From: CAYONQ01 sp964405375 | Lineage (GTDB): Bacteria > Planctomycetota > Phycisphaerae > Sedimentisphaerales > Anaerobacaceae | Assembly (NCBI GenBank): GCA_964405375.1 | Contig: CAYONQ010000083.1 | Span: forward strand, 1-11,346 | Direction of reading: 5' to 3' | DNA length: 11,346 bases | Shown: piece by piece, positions 1 to 6,973 of the stretch | How the letters are laid out: each line of letters begins with the position of its first letter | How positions within the stretch are numbered: the stretch's first letter is position 1 | The notes under the pieces: generated by a model | Databases searched by the model: none | Seen by the model: the letters and a program-made list of their open reading frames with translations, nothing else | Told to the model about the DNA's origin: nothing | Made by a program: the position numbers and the translations under genes

Positions 1-627
1 AACAGAATCGTCCCTGAACCGCAAAGTATTCGCAGAGGCGTCCCACATCAAGTCGGCAGTCGGAGTGTCGCCGTACAAACCTAAATCAGACACAGCTCCC
101 GTAGTGCCAATGTTGAATGCAGAATCGTTGGCAAGGGGCGTCCAGGTCAATATGGTGGCTACTGCGCTTTGGGCCACCCAGTCATCGTGCGTGCCAAACG
201 ATATACTTTCGTCATCGAGCAACTCCCACTCGGTCATTGCGCTATACAAATGGGAATCGTACATGAGCCGGGTGTTCTGGGGAGTTACGGCACTGTGGGT
301 CTTGGTATATGTGCCATCGCTCAGTATAATATCGCAGGTGGCGCCCGCATACCAGAACGTGATGTACCCATCGGTCAAAGTGGTAATGTCCGTCACCGTT
401 GAGCTGTCAACGATGGGATTTGTCGCGGCTGTCGTGGTATGGGCGTTCGCATAGATGGTCGCCGCGGTACTTCCTGCGATATTGACCGTAATGCTGGTCA
501 CCTCGGTGTTTTTCTCATGCAGAACGTCCACAATAGAGATAAGGTACGCCCTGCGCCCGTAGGCACCGAATACCGGCGCAGTTAAAATTAACACGGCCAG
601 CATCGCTGCTATTACTAATTTCTTCAT
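1..627 (-). CDS. Probable virion-associated protein with N-terminal signal peptide (3' end cut by window)
   Basis: The frame is open from an ATG at 627 to the window edge, giving 209 codons with no stop. A GGGAG ribosome binding site lies just upstream. Residues 1-22 are a classical Sec-type signal: MKK, a hydrophobic run (LVIAAMLAVLILTAP), then VFGA as a plausible cleavage site. The rest is rich in Thr, Ser, Ala and Asp and predicts beta strands (ITVNIAGSTAATIYANAH, DGYITFWYAGATCDIIL). The last 30 residues hold LYGDTPTADLMWDASANTLRF, a pattern I associate with repeat-bearing phage virion or decoration proteins. It lies 50 nt downstream of the capsid gene, the usual place for head decoration, fibre or completion proteins. 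A secretory leader on such a protein is odd. The function is inferred from position and composition; the gene itself is well supported. Confidence 0.75.
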   Translation of the reverse strand, partial: MKKLVIAAMLAVLILTAPVFGAYGRRAYLISIVDVLHEKNTEVTSITVNIAGSTAATIYANAHTTTAATNPIVDSSTVTDITTLTDGYITFWYAGATCDIILSDGTYTKTHSAVTPQNTRLMYDSHLYSAMTEWELLDDESISFGTHDDWVAQSAVATILTWTPLANDSAFNIGTTGAVSDLGLYGDTPTADLMWDASANTLRFRDDSV

Positions 628-677
628 TTCTTTACTCCCTAAAAAGAGTTTCAAAAATCAATCAACAAAACAATTTC

Positions 678-1886
678 TCAGTCGGCTACCATTATGGTAT
701 CGACGGCGATCACGCCATAATCCAGACTGTTGAACTTGGTCTTGGCCGTAACATAGAACAGGCTCAGGGCGATACCCCATTCATTCTCGTAGTCGAACTT
801 CTTCTCTACCCACTCAGGATATCCGCCGTAAGCGACTACTGCCGCCTGGGCGCCACAGAACAATGCTCGTCCAACATACTTGAGGTTTGTGAGGATGTCG
901 TCGGACTCGAAGTATTCGCTGGGCTCACTTTGTGTCGCAGCACCGAGCCGGGTCTCTATCCAGGGAATGACGTGAACAATCACGCCGTCCCACACCCCCA
1001 TGGCCCCTGTAAAGAGGGGATTTCCCTTGCCACGGACCTCGGCGTTTTGCAGCGCGGCCTTGTAATCAGTAGAAGCACGAAGCGCCTTAGCCTGGTACGG
1101 GTGAATGAACATAATGTAATAGTCTTCACCGTTAATCACAATCGGCCTGAGGACAGGCTCGTTCACGGTGGCGAGACGCCTTACGTGCTCAATGACCTTT
1201 TCACCGAAAAGATGGTTCGTAGTGCTGTTGATTAAAAGGTCTGAGGCCACGTTATAAACAGTACCGGCGGCGGTTTGGCCGCCCATCCAGCGCCGGGTTG
1301 ACGTGGGTTCGGCTGCCGATATTGTGCCGACACTGTTGGCTACACCACTCAGAACGGCAATCATATCCCTGTCATGAATCCGGGCCAGCCACATACCCAG
1401 AACGCCCCTCGATTTCGACTTAACGTCAAAGGCCGGGCGGCGGTCGCTCATCTTACCCTCACTGCGCGTTGCGTGACGCCTGCGCCGCAGGGTAATTGAG
1501 AAATCGTGCGATGTGAGCGCTTCTTCGTTGTCTTCGAGCCGCTCATCGTCAATAACACCTTCGCCGATTAAGGGAGTGATTAAGGCGTAAGTGACCTTAT
1601 CGCCCTTCTTGTTCTTCTGAAACTCCGTCTTCTTGGTAATCATAGCGTTATCAGAAGTCTCAATCATAACGCCTTTTTTGCTGGTGACAGTCTTTCCCAC
1701 GAACCTGTTGAAATAGTTCTTGAAGTATCCGTACTGGAAAGTTACTGCAGCCCAATGTTCGACCGTCAATGCGTCACTACTTGCAAAAGCTGTCTTTGCA
1801 AATCGCGTGTAGATTGAGAAAATTCCCCATACTGGCCCTTCCATAAGGGCAAGTTTGTTATGGATTCCTAAAAAATGCTTGTTCAT
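678..1886 (-). CDS. Major capsid protein, N4-gp56 family (DUF4043-like)
   Basis: This 402-residue protein forms the phage head shell and belongs to the HK97-fold N4-gp56 major capsid group. Family landmarks in order are: KKGDKVTYALITPLIGEG at about 93-110, the acidic LEDNEEAL (117-124) followed by an RRRRHA basic stretch (134-139), DRRPAFD (148-154) with the downstream WLARIHDRD helix, and NGEDYYIMFIHPYQ (252-265), NPLFTGAMGVWDGV (289-302) and the strand after it. The length of about 400 is normal for the family. The ATG at 1886 follows a GAAGGGAAATAACT leader containing AAGGG. The gene lies 27 nt downstream of the scaffold-like gene and immediately before a probable virion protein, as expected for a head operon. 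The assignment rests on recognised motifs, not on a database search. Confidence 0.9.
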   Translation of the reverse strand: MNKHFLGIHNKLALMEGPVWGIFSIYTRFAKTAFASSDALTVEHWAAVTFQYGYFKNYFNRFVGKTVTSKKGVMIETSDNAMITKKTEFQKNKKGDKVTYALITPLIGEGVIDDERLEDNEEALTSHDFSITLRRRRHATRSEGKMSDRRPAFDVKSKSRGVLGMWLARIHDRDMIAVLSGVANSVGTISAAEPTSTRRWMGGQTAAGTVYNVASDLLINSTTNHLFGEKVIEHVRRLATVNEPVLRPIVINGEDYYIMFIHPYQAKALRASTDYKAALQNAEVRGKGNPLFTGAMGVWDGVIVHVIPWIETRLGAATQSEPSEYFESDDILTNLKYVGRALFCGAQAAVVAYGGYPEWVEKKFDYENEWGIALSLFYVTAKTKFNSLDYGVIAVDTIMVAD

Positions 1887-1913
1887 AGTTATTTCCCTTC
1901 AATTAAGTTACAT

Positions 1914-2711
1914 TTACGTTTGAGCCCCCAAAATCATCTTGTTGCAGTCCGCCTCTGTAACAGAACCGAGCAGAATACCTTCCAGGAGACTCTCTCCTGG
2001 TGTTGCAGACGGGCTTGAACCTGATGGCGGGGTTCCATCTGATTCGTCCAATTTTATGGCGAGGTGGGCGTTGTTCCTTACCGCGACCCGCTTGATTATG
2101 TCCGGCACGAAGGTCGTGCAGAGCTTGTATAGCTCAGACGCAGCGTTTGGGCCTTCCATAGCGGCCTTAAAAAGCGTTGGATGGTTCATCTGAAGATACG
2201 ATGCCCCTTCGTCAATTACGGTCTGGGCGTCAAGGCCCTGCCCCATAGTTTTGACATTGTGGGTTTTTTTCAGGTTTGTTGCATCCTGTGCTCGCCGCTC
2301 TTTCAATGTTGCTGCCTTGTCCGTCTCCCGTTGTCTTGAGATAGCCTTCGTGACATTCTCTACAAGGTTTTTGCCGAATTGGTGCAGTTCACCCCTTGTC
2401 ACGCCCTCAAGAGCATCTTCTTCGGATAGTTCAGTCTCTTTGGGCTTTCTCGCTTCTTCAAGGTCCCTGCGGAGCTGCTCGCTGAACTCTCTGGCCGCAG
2501 CAGCTTCCGCTACTGCCTGCTGCCGGGTTGACTCCGCTAATTGCTTGTCTCTCAGCAAGCCGCTGAACTGCTCCTCAGTGTAAGTCTTGGGTTCGGCATC
2601 CTTGATTGCTTCGTCAACGGCTTCCTGCTCTGAAACAGTGCCGTCGGTCTTATCCGGGCTTTCTGTGCCTTCCGGCTGTTCTTCCAAATCTGTGTTTTGT
2701 TCCTCTGCCAT
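1914..2711 (-). CDS. Putative scaffolding protein
   Basis: This 265-residue acidic, helical protein would organise the procapsid and be absent from mature heads. It is rich in Glu, Asp, Gln, Ala and Lys, with long charged helices at about residues 45-95 (EEQFSGLLRDKQLAESTRQQ and onward) and 115-155, both likely coiled coil. A Ser/Gly/Pro linker (GTPPSGSSPSATPG) at about 225-240 precedes a short C-terminal helix that could contact the capsid protein. It sits directly upstream of the major capsid gene, where scaffolds are normally encoded. I chose the ATG at 2711 because AAGGAG lies 8-9 nt upstream. A frame extension to a GTG at 2771 has no such site and runs through leader repeats. There is no recognisable protease domain. 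The role is inferred from position and composition. Confidence 0.7.
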   Translation of the reverse strand: MAEEQNTDLEEQPEGTESPDKTDGTVSEQEAVDEAIKDAEPKTYTEEQFSGLLRDKQLAESTRQQAVAEAAAAREFSEQLRRDLEEARKPKETELSEEDALEGVTRGELHQFGKNLVENVTKAISRQRETDKAATLKERRAQDATNLKKTHNVKTMGQGLDAQTVIDEGASYLQMNHPTLFKAAMEGPNAASELYKLCTTFVPDIIKRVAVRNNAHLAIKLDESDGTPPSGSSPSATPGESLLEGILLGSVTEADCNKMILGAQT

Positions 2712-2730
2712 AATTGGACTCCTTCTTGCA

Positions 2731-2817
2731 ACTATTTCCCGTTGCAGGGGTAATCCCACGTTATTTCCCACGTGGGAGGGCTACAGACACTATCTCCCGT
2801 GTCCGAGGGTACGGCTT
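2731..2817 (-). repeat. Three imperfect 29-nt repeats in the scaffold gene leader
   Basis: On the plus strand, actatttcccgt (2731), gttatttcccac (2760) and actatctcccgt (2789) start exactly 29 nt apart. On the transcribed strand each unit reads roughly CCCT, 6-7 nt, then GGGARATA, so each can form a short C/G-paired hairpin. The middle unit contains the perfect palindrome CCCACGTGGG. They occupy the 5' leader between a terminator hairpin and the scaffold ribosome binding site. A related GGGAAATAACT lies just before the capsid ATG. The repeats suggest an RNA or operator element; the role is unknown. Confidence 0.5.
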
Positions 2818-2840
2818 ACGCCGCCACACTATTTGCGGGC

Positions 2841-2894
2841 AAAAGAAAAAGGCAGCATTGATGGTATTGGCACCAATACTGCCCTTTCTTTTCT
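2841..2894 (-). terminator. Hairpin terminator between the portal and capsid gene blocks
   Basis: On the minus strand, AAAGGGCAGTATTG pairs with CAATGCTGCCTTT around a 13-nt loop, giving about 11 core base pairs including a G-U wobble plus an A-U extension. It is followed by TTTTTCTTTT. An alternative inner hairpin, GTATTGG-TG-CCAATAC, also forms. The structure ends about 35 nt after the stop of the 113-residue gene and about 130 nt before the scaffold ATG. The opposite strand also ends in a T-rich stretch, so it may work both ways. Confidence 0.7.
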
Positions 2895-2928
2895 TGCGTT
2901 GTCCTCTGCCGAGGTCAAACCCGAGATT

Positions 2929-3270
2929 TTACGGTATAAACAATTTCCTTTTCGGTTTTATAATCCCTCTTGCCCTTTTTATCTCGGGCGGCTTGAATGA
3001 CGTTTCCAGAACGAACCGCTTGCTCTCCTGGTCGTAACTCGGCAGTATCTTCATGTCATCCGTCATCTTGCCGAAACTGGCCTTTGGTATGGATACTTCG
3101 CCGCCGAGACTGTAAATCAGCATATAGAGAGCCTTGAACGCATCCTCCGGCTTGAGCTGCGGGGTCTTTTGCTCGAAGCCCTTGCAGTTTTCTTCACCGA
3201 CTATATCAACCTTGTCGTTCATACAAGTGCCCGTTTCTTCGGACTGCCATATACATTCGTTACAGTTCAT
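2929..3270 (-). CDS. Small Cys-rich protein between portal and scaffold, function unknown
   Basis: This 113-residue protein starts with a Cys cluster (C3, C6, C16, C29) that could bind one zinc ion. The middle (FKALYMLIYSLGGEVSIPK, about 45-63) predicts a helix and strand, followed by DMKILPSYDQESKRFVLE, a pattern seen in small phage proteins of unknown role. The tail is strongly basic (about 92-110, KRARGIIKPKRK). Its ATG shares one base with the portal stop (TAATG), so it is probably translated by coupling to the portal. A terminator follows it. The position suggests a head or portal accessory role, but I do not recognise the family and claim no function. Confidence 0.75.
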   Translation of the reverse strand: MNCNECIWQSEETGTCMNDKVDIVGEENCKGFEQKTPQLKPEDAFKALYMLIYSLGGEVSIPKASFGKMTDDMKILPSYDQESKRFVLETSFKPPEIKRARGIIKPKRKLFIP

Positions 3271-5069
3271 TACGCCACTCCTTGCTGCACTGGTTGTATC
3301 TGTTTTAGTCGTTCCACTAATTCTTCTTTGCGCTGGATATCGGTCAGCTCAATTATGAACTCCGGTGGGATTATCGGCTGACCGTAGAGCCTGCCGTAAA
3401 CCTCTGCTATCTTCAATAACATTTCCAGGTTCTCCGCCCTGATAGTCGGTGTATTCGGACTGGTGGATACCTTGATACCGTAATTGCCGATGTCCTCCTG
3501 GCGAAACGGACTCAAATCAATTACCTGCTGGCCCATCTCGTCAACCCTCATGAACTCCTGCAAGCTCGCTTCCTGAACGATTGATTCTATCTCCTTATCG
3601 GAATAGACCGTGCTCTCCCCACTTTCATCTTTCTGCCGAATTACGTCCCATAGGAACCTCGCAGCCGTTTTTTGCGTCCTGCGGAAGTTCTTGTGAACTA
3701 TCGCCGATACCGTCATCCCCGCCGCAAAGCGAGCCGTTATCGCCTTACCGCTTTCATCACCCATCTTTGCGCCACGCAGGTTCGGATCCACCCCGGAACT
3801 CTTGTCAATGTACTTTTCGTGCTGCTCGGCCATTTGGGCATGACCGACCGGTAAAGTGTTGGGTTTTATTTTCTCCACAAAACCCCCAAATTTGCTTCTG
3901 TCGAGGACAAACCCGCTTTTCGCCCCACGTTCTTTCAAGTCTTCTACCGCCTCTGCGTCACCACCATCACCGATTATCCATCCGGCATTTGCCGTTGTAT
4001 TGAGGATATGCAGCTCCTGACTTATTCGCTTGTTCAATTCTCGCTGCTGGTCCTTGAGGTTATCAACCACCCCCATCGGGTAGCCATCGGCCCAATACGG
4101 ATAGAACGGAATTAGCGGAAAATCCATAATGCCGTTCCACGGGTCCTTTACATGCTGAAGCTCCATCTCGCCGACAAAATGCGTCTTGTAAAGCATCCAG
4201 CCCGCACGTTCGATAATTCTCAGGCGTGGCCCTATTCCCAACTCCGCGGCCTGGGCCTTGTGTGCCTCAACTGCTCTTTTGGCAAGTTCAATCATTTTGG
4301 CGCCGGCCAATAACCGGGTTGACCAGGTGGAAAGGTCAACCAGGTAAACGTTCTTTACCCATTCCCGCCAATACGCCTTATTGACAAGGTACTGGTCCTT
4401 TCTTTTCGCAGGGGCATTTCTGGATTCAGCATAATCGTCATCGCTTGACATTTTTTCTTCATTGAACCTCGGGGAAGCAGTGGCCTCCTGAATGTCCTTG
4501 ACGGCCTTGTTGTAACCCAGCTTGATTTCCTCGGCGGTCAGCCACTGTTCTTCAAAGACCCGCCTGCCGCTCTCATTGAAATCGTATTCGCTGGCGTTCT
4601 GGTCGAAAAGAACAGAAAACGGCGATTTCTTGCGAATAATAAGCTCACCGTTTATCTTGTCCCGCAACCTCTGTTTCTCAATCCCAATGACTCCGATAGC
4701 GCCGATAAGACCATCCTGGAATATCTCTGTGAAATGGTCTAAACCGTCACAATCATCGAGGGTGTGCTTCAATAACTCTGTGCCTAACGCCGCAACCGCC
4801 CGCGAGCCGTTCCTGCGAGGATATAACCTGAATTGCTGCTCATTATCAATCTGATGGCCTACGAGCGTATTGACGACCGGGGCTATCAAGGGAATTGTCA
4901 AGTGCGGCCTGTCCTCATTATTAAGTTTGTCAAGGTCGGCCTGGTCCCACTGGCGAATCGCCGTATAGAACCGATAGCTTTCCATAGCACGTTTGCGCCA
5001 CGGGTCGCTCTCGGAGAAGTCTTCTCGCCGCCACTCCTGCAACTTGGTTATTCGACTTGTTTCTGTCAT
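3270..5069 (-). CDS. Portal protein, P22-like family
   Basis: This 599-residue protein would form the dodecameric ring at the head vertex through which DNA enters and leaves. The size and pattern fit P22-type portals. There is a helical N-terminus with charged residues (FYTAIRQWDQADLDKL), then RPHLTIPLIAPVVNTLVG and HQIDNEQQFRLYPR at about 54-85, the usual conserved portal N-terminal block. A helical wing follows, then a middle stretch with PFYPYWADGYPMGVVDNLKD (about 323-342) and QRELNKRISQELHIL, typical of the stem and clip region. A late conserved segment reads YIDKSSGVDPNLRGAK. The ATG at 5069 overlaps the stop of the preceding small gene (ATGA). It follows the terminase genes and precedes the scaffold and capsid genes, the standard head order. 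Confidence 0.88.
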   Translation of the reverse strand: MTETSRITKLQEWRREDFSESDPWRKRAMESYRFYTAIRQWDQADLDKLNNEDRPHLTIPLIAPVVNTLVGHQIDNEQQFRLYPRRNGSRAVAALGTELLKHTLDDCDGLDHFTEIFQDGLIGAIGVIGIEKQRLRDKINGELIIRKKSPFSVLFDQNASEYDFNESGRRVFEEQWLTAEEIKLGYNKAVKDIQEATASPRFNEEKMSSDDDYAESRNAPAKRKDQYLVNKAYWREWVKNVYLVDLSTWSTRLLAGAKMIELAKRAVEAHKAQAAELGIGPRLRIIERAGWMLYKTHFVGEMELQHVKDPWNGIMDFPLIPFYPYWADGYPMGVVDNLKDQQRELNKRISQELHILNTTANAGWIIGDGGDAEAVEDLKERGAKSGFVLDRSKFGGFVEKIKPNTLPVGHAQMAEQHEKYIDKSSGVDPNLRGAKMGDESGKAITARFAAGMTVSAIVHKNFRRTQKTAARFLWDVIRQKDESGESTVYSDKEIESIVQEASLQEFMRVDEMGQQVIDLSPFRQEDIGNYGIKVSTSPNTPTIRAENLEMLLKIAEVYGRLYGQPIIPPEFIIELTDIQRKEELVERLKQIQPVQQGVA

Positions 5070-5302
5070 ATCCTTGTCTCGTCAATATCTACACCACGCC
5101 GCCGGGCCGCTTGTTGAGCCCTGCGCCTCAATTTCTTGGGGTCTGACTCCGCCGCCTTCCCATCGATTACGGGGATGACGTTACCGCACACCCTCAAAGT
5201 AGTCGGTTTCTTCGGTGCATTGCGTTCACTCAGCGCTGGGGGGTTTACGTTGGGAAAGCTTACTTTTGCCTTTGTCTTTGCCTTTGTCTTTGCCTTTGCC
5301 AT
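5066..5302 (-). CDS. Small basic protein with TLxVCG-PV motif, second of a pair
   Basis: This 78-residue protein has an AKAKTKAKTKAK N-terminus encoded by a hexamer repeat, then a central motif TLRVCGNVIPVIDG (35-48), and a basic tail (KKLRRRAQQAARRRG). I chose the ATG at 5302 because AAAGGA precedes it by about 7 nt; an ATG five codons upstream has no such site. Its stop overlaps the portal ATG. The central motif matches TLNVCGRFVPVVMG in the gene just upstream, so the two are probably duplicated relatives. The strongly positive ends could suit nucleic acid or acidic partner binding, but no function is known. Confidence 0.65.
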   Translation of the reverse strand: MAKAKTKAKTKAKVSFPNVNPPALSERNAPKKPTTLRVCGNVIPVIDGKAAESDPKKLRRRAQQAARRRGVDIDETRI

Positions 5303-5399
5303 TTTCAGTCCTTTCATTGCCCATCACAACTGGAACAAAACGTCCGCAAACATTCAGTGTTTGCGTTTGTGGGGCTTCAGTTTCCTTTTTTCGTGCCAT
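5226..5399 (-). CDS. Small protein with TLxVCG-PV motif, first of a pair
   Basis: This 57-residue product starts MARKKETE and carries TLNVCGRFVPVVMG at 14-27, followed by a low-complexity Gly-Lys-Asp-Lys tail. I chose the ATG at 5399 because GGAAAGGAAG lies just upstream; a 31-codon extension to 5492 would cross the preceding gene. It overlaps the next gene by 77 nt in a different frame, the overlap being mostly the hexamer repeat. The motif match to the next gene is the best sign that it is translated. It lies between the terminase and portal genes, but its role is unknown. Confidence 0.55.
   Translation of the reverse strand: MARKKETEAPQTQTLNVCGRFVPVVMGNERTENGKGKDKGKDKGKSKLSQRKPPSAE
5265..5300 (-). 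repeat. Hexamer tandem repeat coding in two frames
   Basis: Six hexamers run back to back on the plus strand: tttgcc, tttgtc, tttgcc, tttgtc, tttgcc, tttgcc. On the minus strand one frame reads them as Gly-Lys/Asp-Lys in the 57-residue protein, and another reads them as Ala-Lys/Thr-Lys in the 78-residue protein. Such repeats expand and contract by slippage in multiples of two codons, so both proteins would stay in frame. Confidence 0.85.
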
Positions 5400-5550
5400 T
5401 ACGTCTTCCTTTCCTGGGGATTTTCGCCCCACTTTTCCTTGCCGTATCGAGAGCGGCTGCAACCGCTTGTTCTTGCGGGTGGCCTGCGTCAACCATTTCC
5501 CGAATGTTCTCGTTTATCGTTTTCTGGGTTTTGCCTTTTTTAAGGGGCAT
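5377..5550 (-). CDS. Small conserved phage protein, MPLKKGKTQ family (DUF6496-like)
   Basis: This 57-residue protein begins MPLKKGKTQKTINENIREM and continues GHPQEQAVAAALDTARKSG. That is the pattern of a widespread small phage family whose members begin MPL..G.S and contain a NI..E...G.P..QAVAIA.-like core; the family name given is from memory. Its function is not known. A possible earlier ATG at 5562 adds four residues and overlaps the terminase stop. I prefer 5550 because family members start with MPL. It begins 4 nt after the large terminase stop, which suggests translation by re-initiation, and it overlaps the following small gene by 23 nt. Confidence 0.75.
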   Translation of the reverse strand: MPLKKGKTQKTINENIREMVDAGHPQEQAVAAALDTARKSGAKIPRKGRRNGTKKGN

Positions 5551-5554
5551 ATCT

Positions 5555-6973
5555 CTATCCACTCATTGCCGAAACTCTTGCCGGCTTCGGGTCCCATCGG
5601 TCTCGCTTGCGCCTTCTTCTGTCCTGAAGGGCTTCGACGTACTGAAGTCGCCAGACGCCCATTTTGAAAGCATCACCATCATCGGGGCTTCTCCCTAATC
5701 TTTTCTTGGTGTCCTCTTTCGGCTCTAAAATCAGACGCCCCCTCGAATCACTGACTCTGTAGTGTTCCACAGTAAGGTCTTCTCGTGTGTCTTTGTCCTC
5801 TATGTACGGGATTTGATGGGCGTCAATCTGTTCGGCTACATACCAAGCTATCTCCGCCCTCCTGTTGTAAAACCGCTTATCATCCTGGGCCTTGCCGGCG
5901 GACTCGAAACCATATACCCTTGTATGGCCCTGCTCCTTCATTCGGGCGACAATTGCCTTGCCTACCGTAATGCCTGTGGCGTCAACGATATAGTCCTCGC
6001 ATTTATGCTTGGTGCCCATTGCTATGATGTGGCCGGTGATTATCATCGGATTGCGCTCATGCAGGATGAGCTTGTCTTCGATACGCCCATTGCGGATATA
6101 ATGTATCGGGCAGGCATCGCCGCCGAGCGAGGGATCGCAGGAAATAATGTGCCGTGTCTTTGTGGGGTGGATGTGGTAACCCTTCAAGTCCTCTATCATT
6201 CGAGAGGTAATTAAGACCATTTCCTCATCGGTGATTCTGGCACAGTTGATTTCCTGGTCGCGGACAGCCTTCGGCCACATTCCCTCGGCCATCTTGAGAA
6301 ATTCAGGATCAAGAAAGTTCGTCCTGTCGTTTATTACCCTGCTGGCAAACCACCTGGGCCTGCACTTTGCCGCCGCCCCCTCAGTAGGAAGGGTTTGCCC
6401 CCGTTCCGACATATACGCCGCCCAGTCAAACATTCTTGTTGCGTGGTTTATGCCTTTAGGAGTGTAGCCGAACAATGCGAATCTCCCCCGCTTCTTGGTC
6501 TTGTCGTGCTGCTTGCCGGCAATAATCGGCATAAATATCGTTGTCCAGGCCTTCTCTCGTATCATCGACCATTCGTCAAATCCAACCCCATCACAATCCG
6601 GCCCACGCAGGGTATCGAACTTGTCCGCTCCCCGGAGCCTGTATAATGAGCCGTTGGCGAACCTGACATGCAGCTTGGTTTCGTTTTTCTTCCAGAACAT
6701 CTCTGTTTTCTTGTCGGGCAAATAACTGTCCAGCATCTTCGGGTCTTCCCAGATGGTCTCTCTTGCTTCGTGGTAAAAAGGGAAAACGTGGGTATAAATA
6801 GAATTGGGGTACTCAACGCAGCATCTCAATAAAATGTTCAATATCGTGGTGGACTTCCAGTGTCGGCGGGCCCACTCAAGAACCATAAAATCAACCTTCC
6901 CACTGTCGAACGCCTCAAGCGCCTCAAACTGCCAATACTGCAAATTGTCTGTGAACCTACTGTTTGGTATCAT
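5555..6973 (-). CDS. terL: Terminase large subunit (packaging ATPase and nuclease)
   Basis: This 472-residue motor drives DNA into the procapsid and cuts the concatemer. The ATPase half has a Walker A-like segment at 34-42 (WARRHWKST), a Walker B at 128-134 (ending GFDE) and a coupling-type motif at 166-172 (ALFGYTP). The nuclease half has the three acidic clusters of an RNase H fold: D280 in ISCDPSLGG, D331 in YIVDATG, and D431/D432/D434 in SPDDGDA. The length is normal. The tail is basic (DRRRRKRDR). The start overlaps the small subunit stop (ATGA). The residue before the catalytic Lys is Trp39 where Gly is usual, which is the one oddity. The family is certain; the packaging mode (cos or pac) cannot be settled, but the neighbouring HNH gene favours cos. 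Confidence 0.93.
   Translation of the reverse strand: MIPNSRFTDNLQYWQFEALEAFDSGKVDFMVLEWARRHWKSTTILNILLRCCVEYPNSIYTHVFPFYHEARETIWEDPKMLDSYLPDKKTEMFWKKNETKLHVRFANGSLYRLRGADKFDTLRGPDCDGVGFDEWSMIREKAWTTIFMPIIAGKQHDKTKKRGRFALFGYTPKGINHATRMFDWAAYMSERGQTLPTEGAAAKCRPRWFASRVINDRTNFLDPEFLKMAEGMWPKAVRDQEINCARITDEEMVLITSRMIEDLKGYHIHPTKTRHIISCDPSLGGDACPIHYIRNGRIEDKLILHERNPMIITGHIIAMGTKHKCEDYIVDATGITVGKAIVARMKEQGHTRVYGFESAGKAQDDKRFYNRRAEIAWYVAEQIDAHQIPYIEDKDTREDLTVEHYRVSDSRGRLILEPKEDTKKRLGRSPDDGDAFKMGVWRLQYVEALQDRRRRKRDRWDPKPARVSAMSG

Noticed and set aside
2712..2771. GTG start at 2771 for the scaffold-like protein.
   Set aside because: The added residues are encoded by the leader repeats, while AAGGAG is correctly placed before the ATG at 2711.
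2731..2817. Regular 29-nt repeats considered as a short CRISPR array.
   Set aside because: The conserved part is only about 12 bp, the rest varies without spacer-like uniqueness between exact repeats, and no cas genes are present.
2731..2817. Possible second set of origin iterons, because CCCT...GGGAAATA looks like the CCCCT...GGGGATA units at 10392-10490.
   Set aside because: The core differs (GGGARATA against GGGGATA), the spacing is 29 rather than 24, and the orientation is opposite. The similarity is too loose to claim a relation.
3581..4003. A long plus-strand frame (140 codons) opposite the portal gene.
   Set aside because: It lies wholly antisense to a well-supported portal gene, is rich in Ser, Pro, His and Arg as expected of a shadow frame, and has no ribosome binding site. 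Other plus-strand frames in the window were rejected for the same reason.
5400..5492. Upstream extension of the 57-residue gene to 5492 (adds 31 codons beginning MTQATRKN).
   Set aside because: The extension overlaps the preceding conserved gene almost entirely, and the ATG at 5399 has the better ribosome binding site (GGAAAGGAAG).
6562..6816. An 84-codon minus-strand frame inside the large terminase gene.
   Set aside because: It is an out-of-frame shadow of the terminase ATPase region, whose own frame is intact through both ATPase and nuclease motifs.
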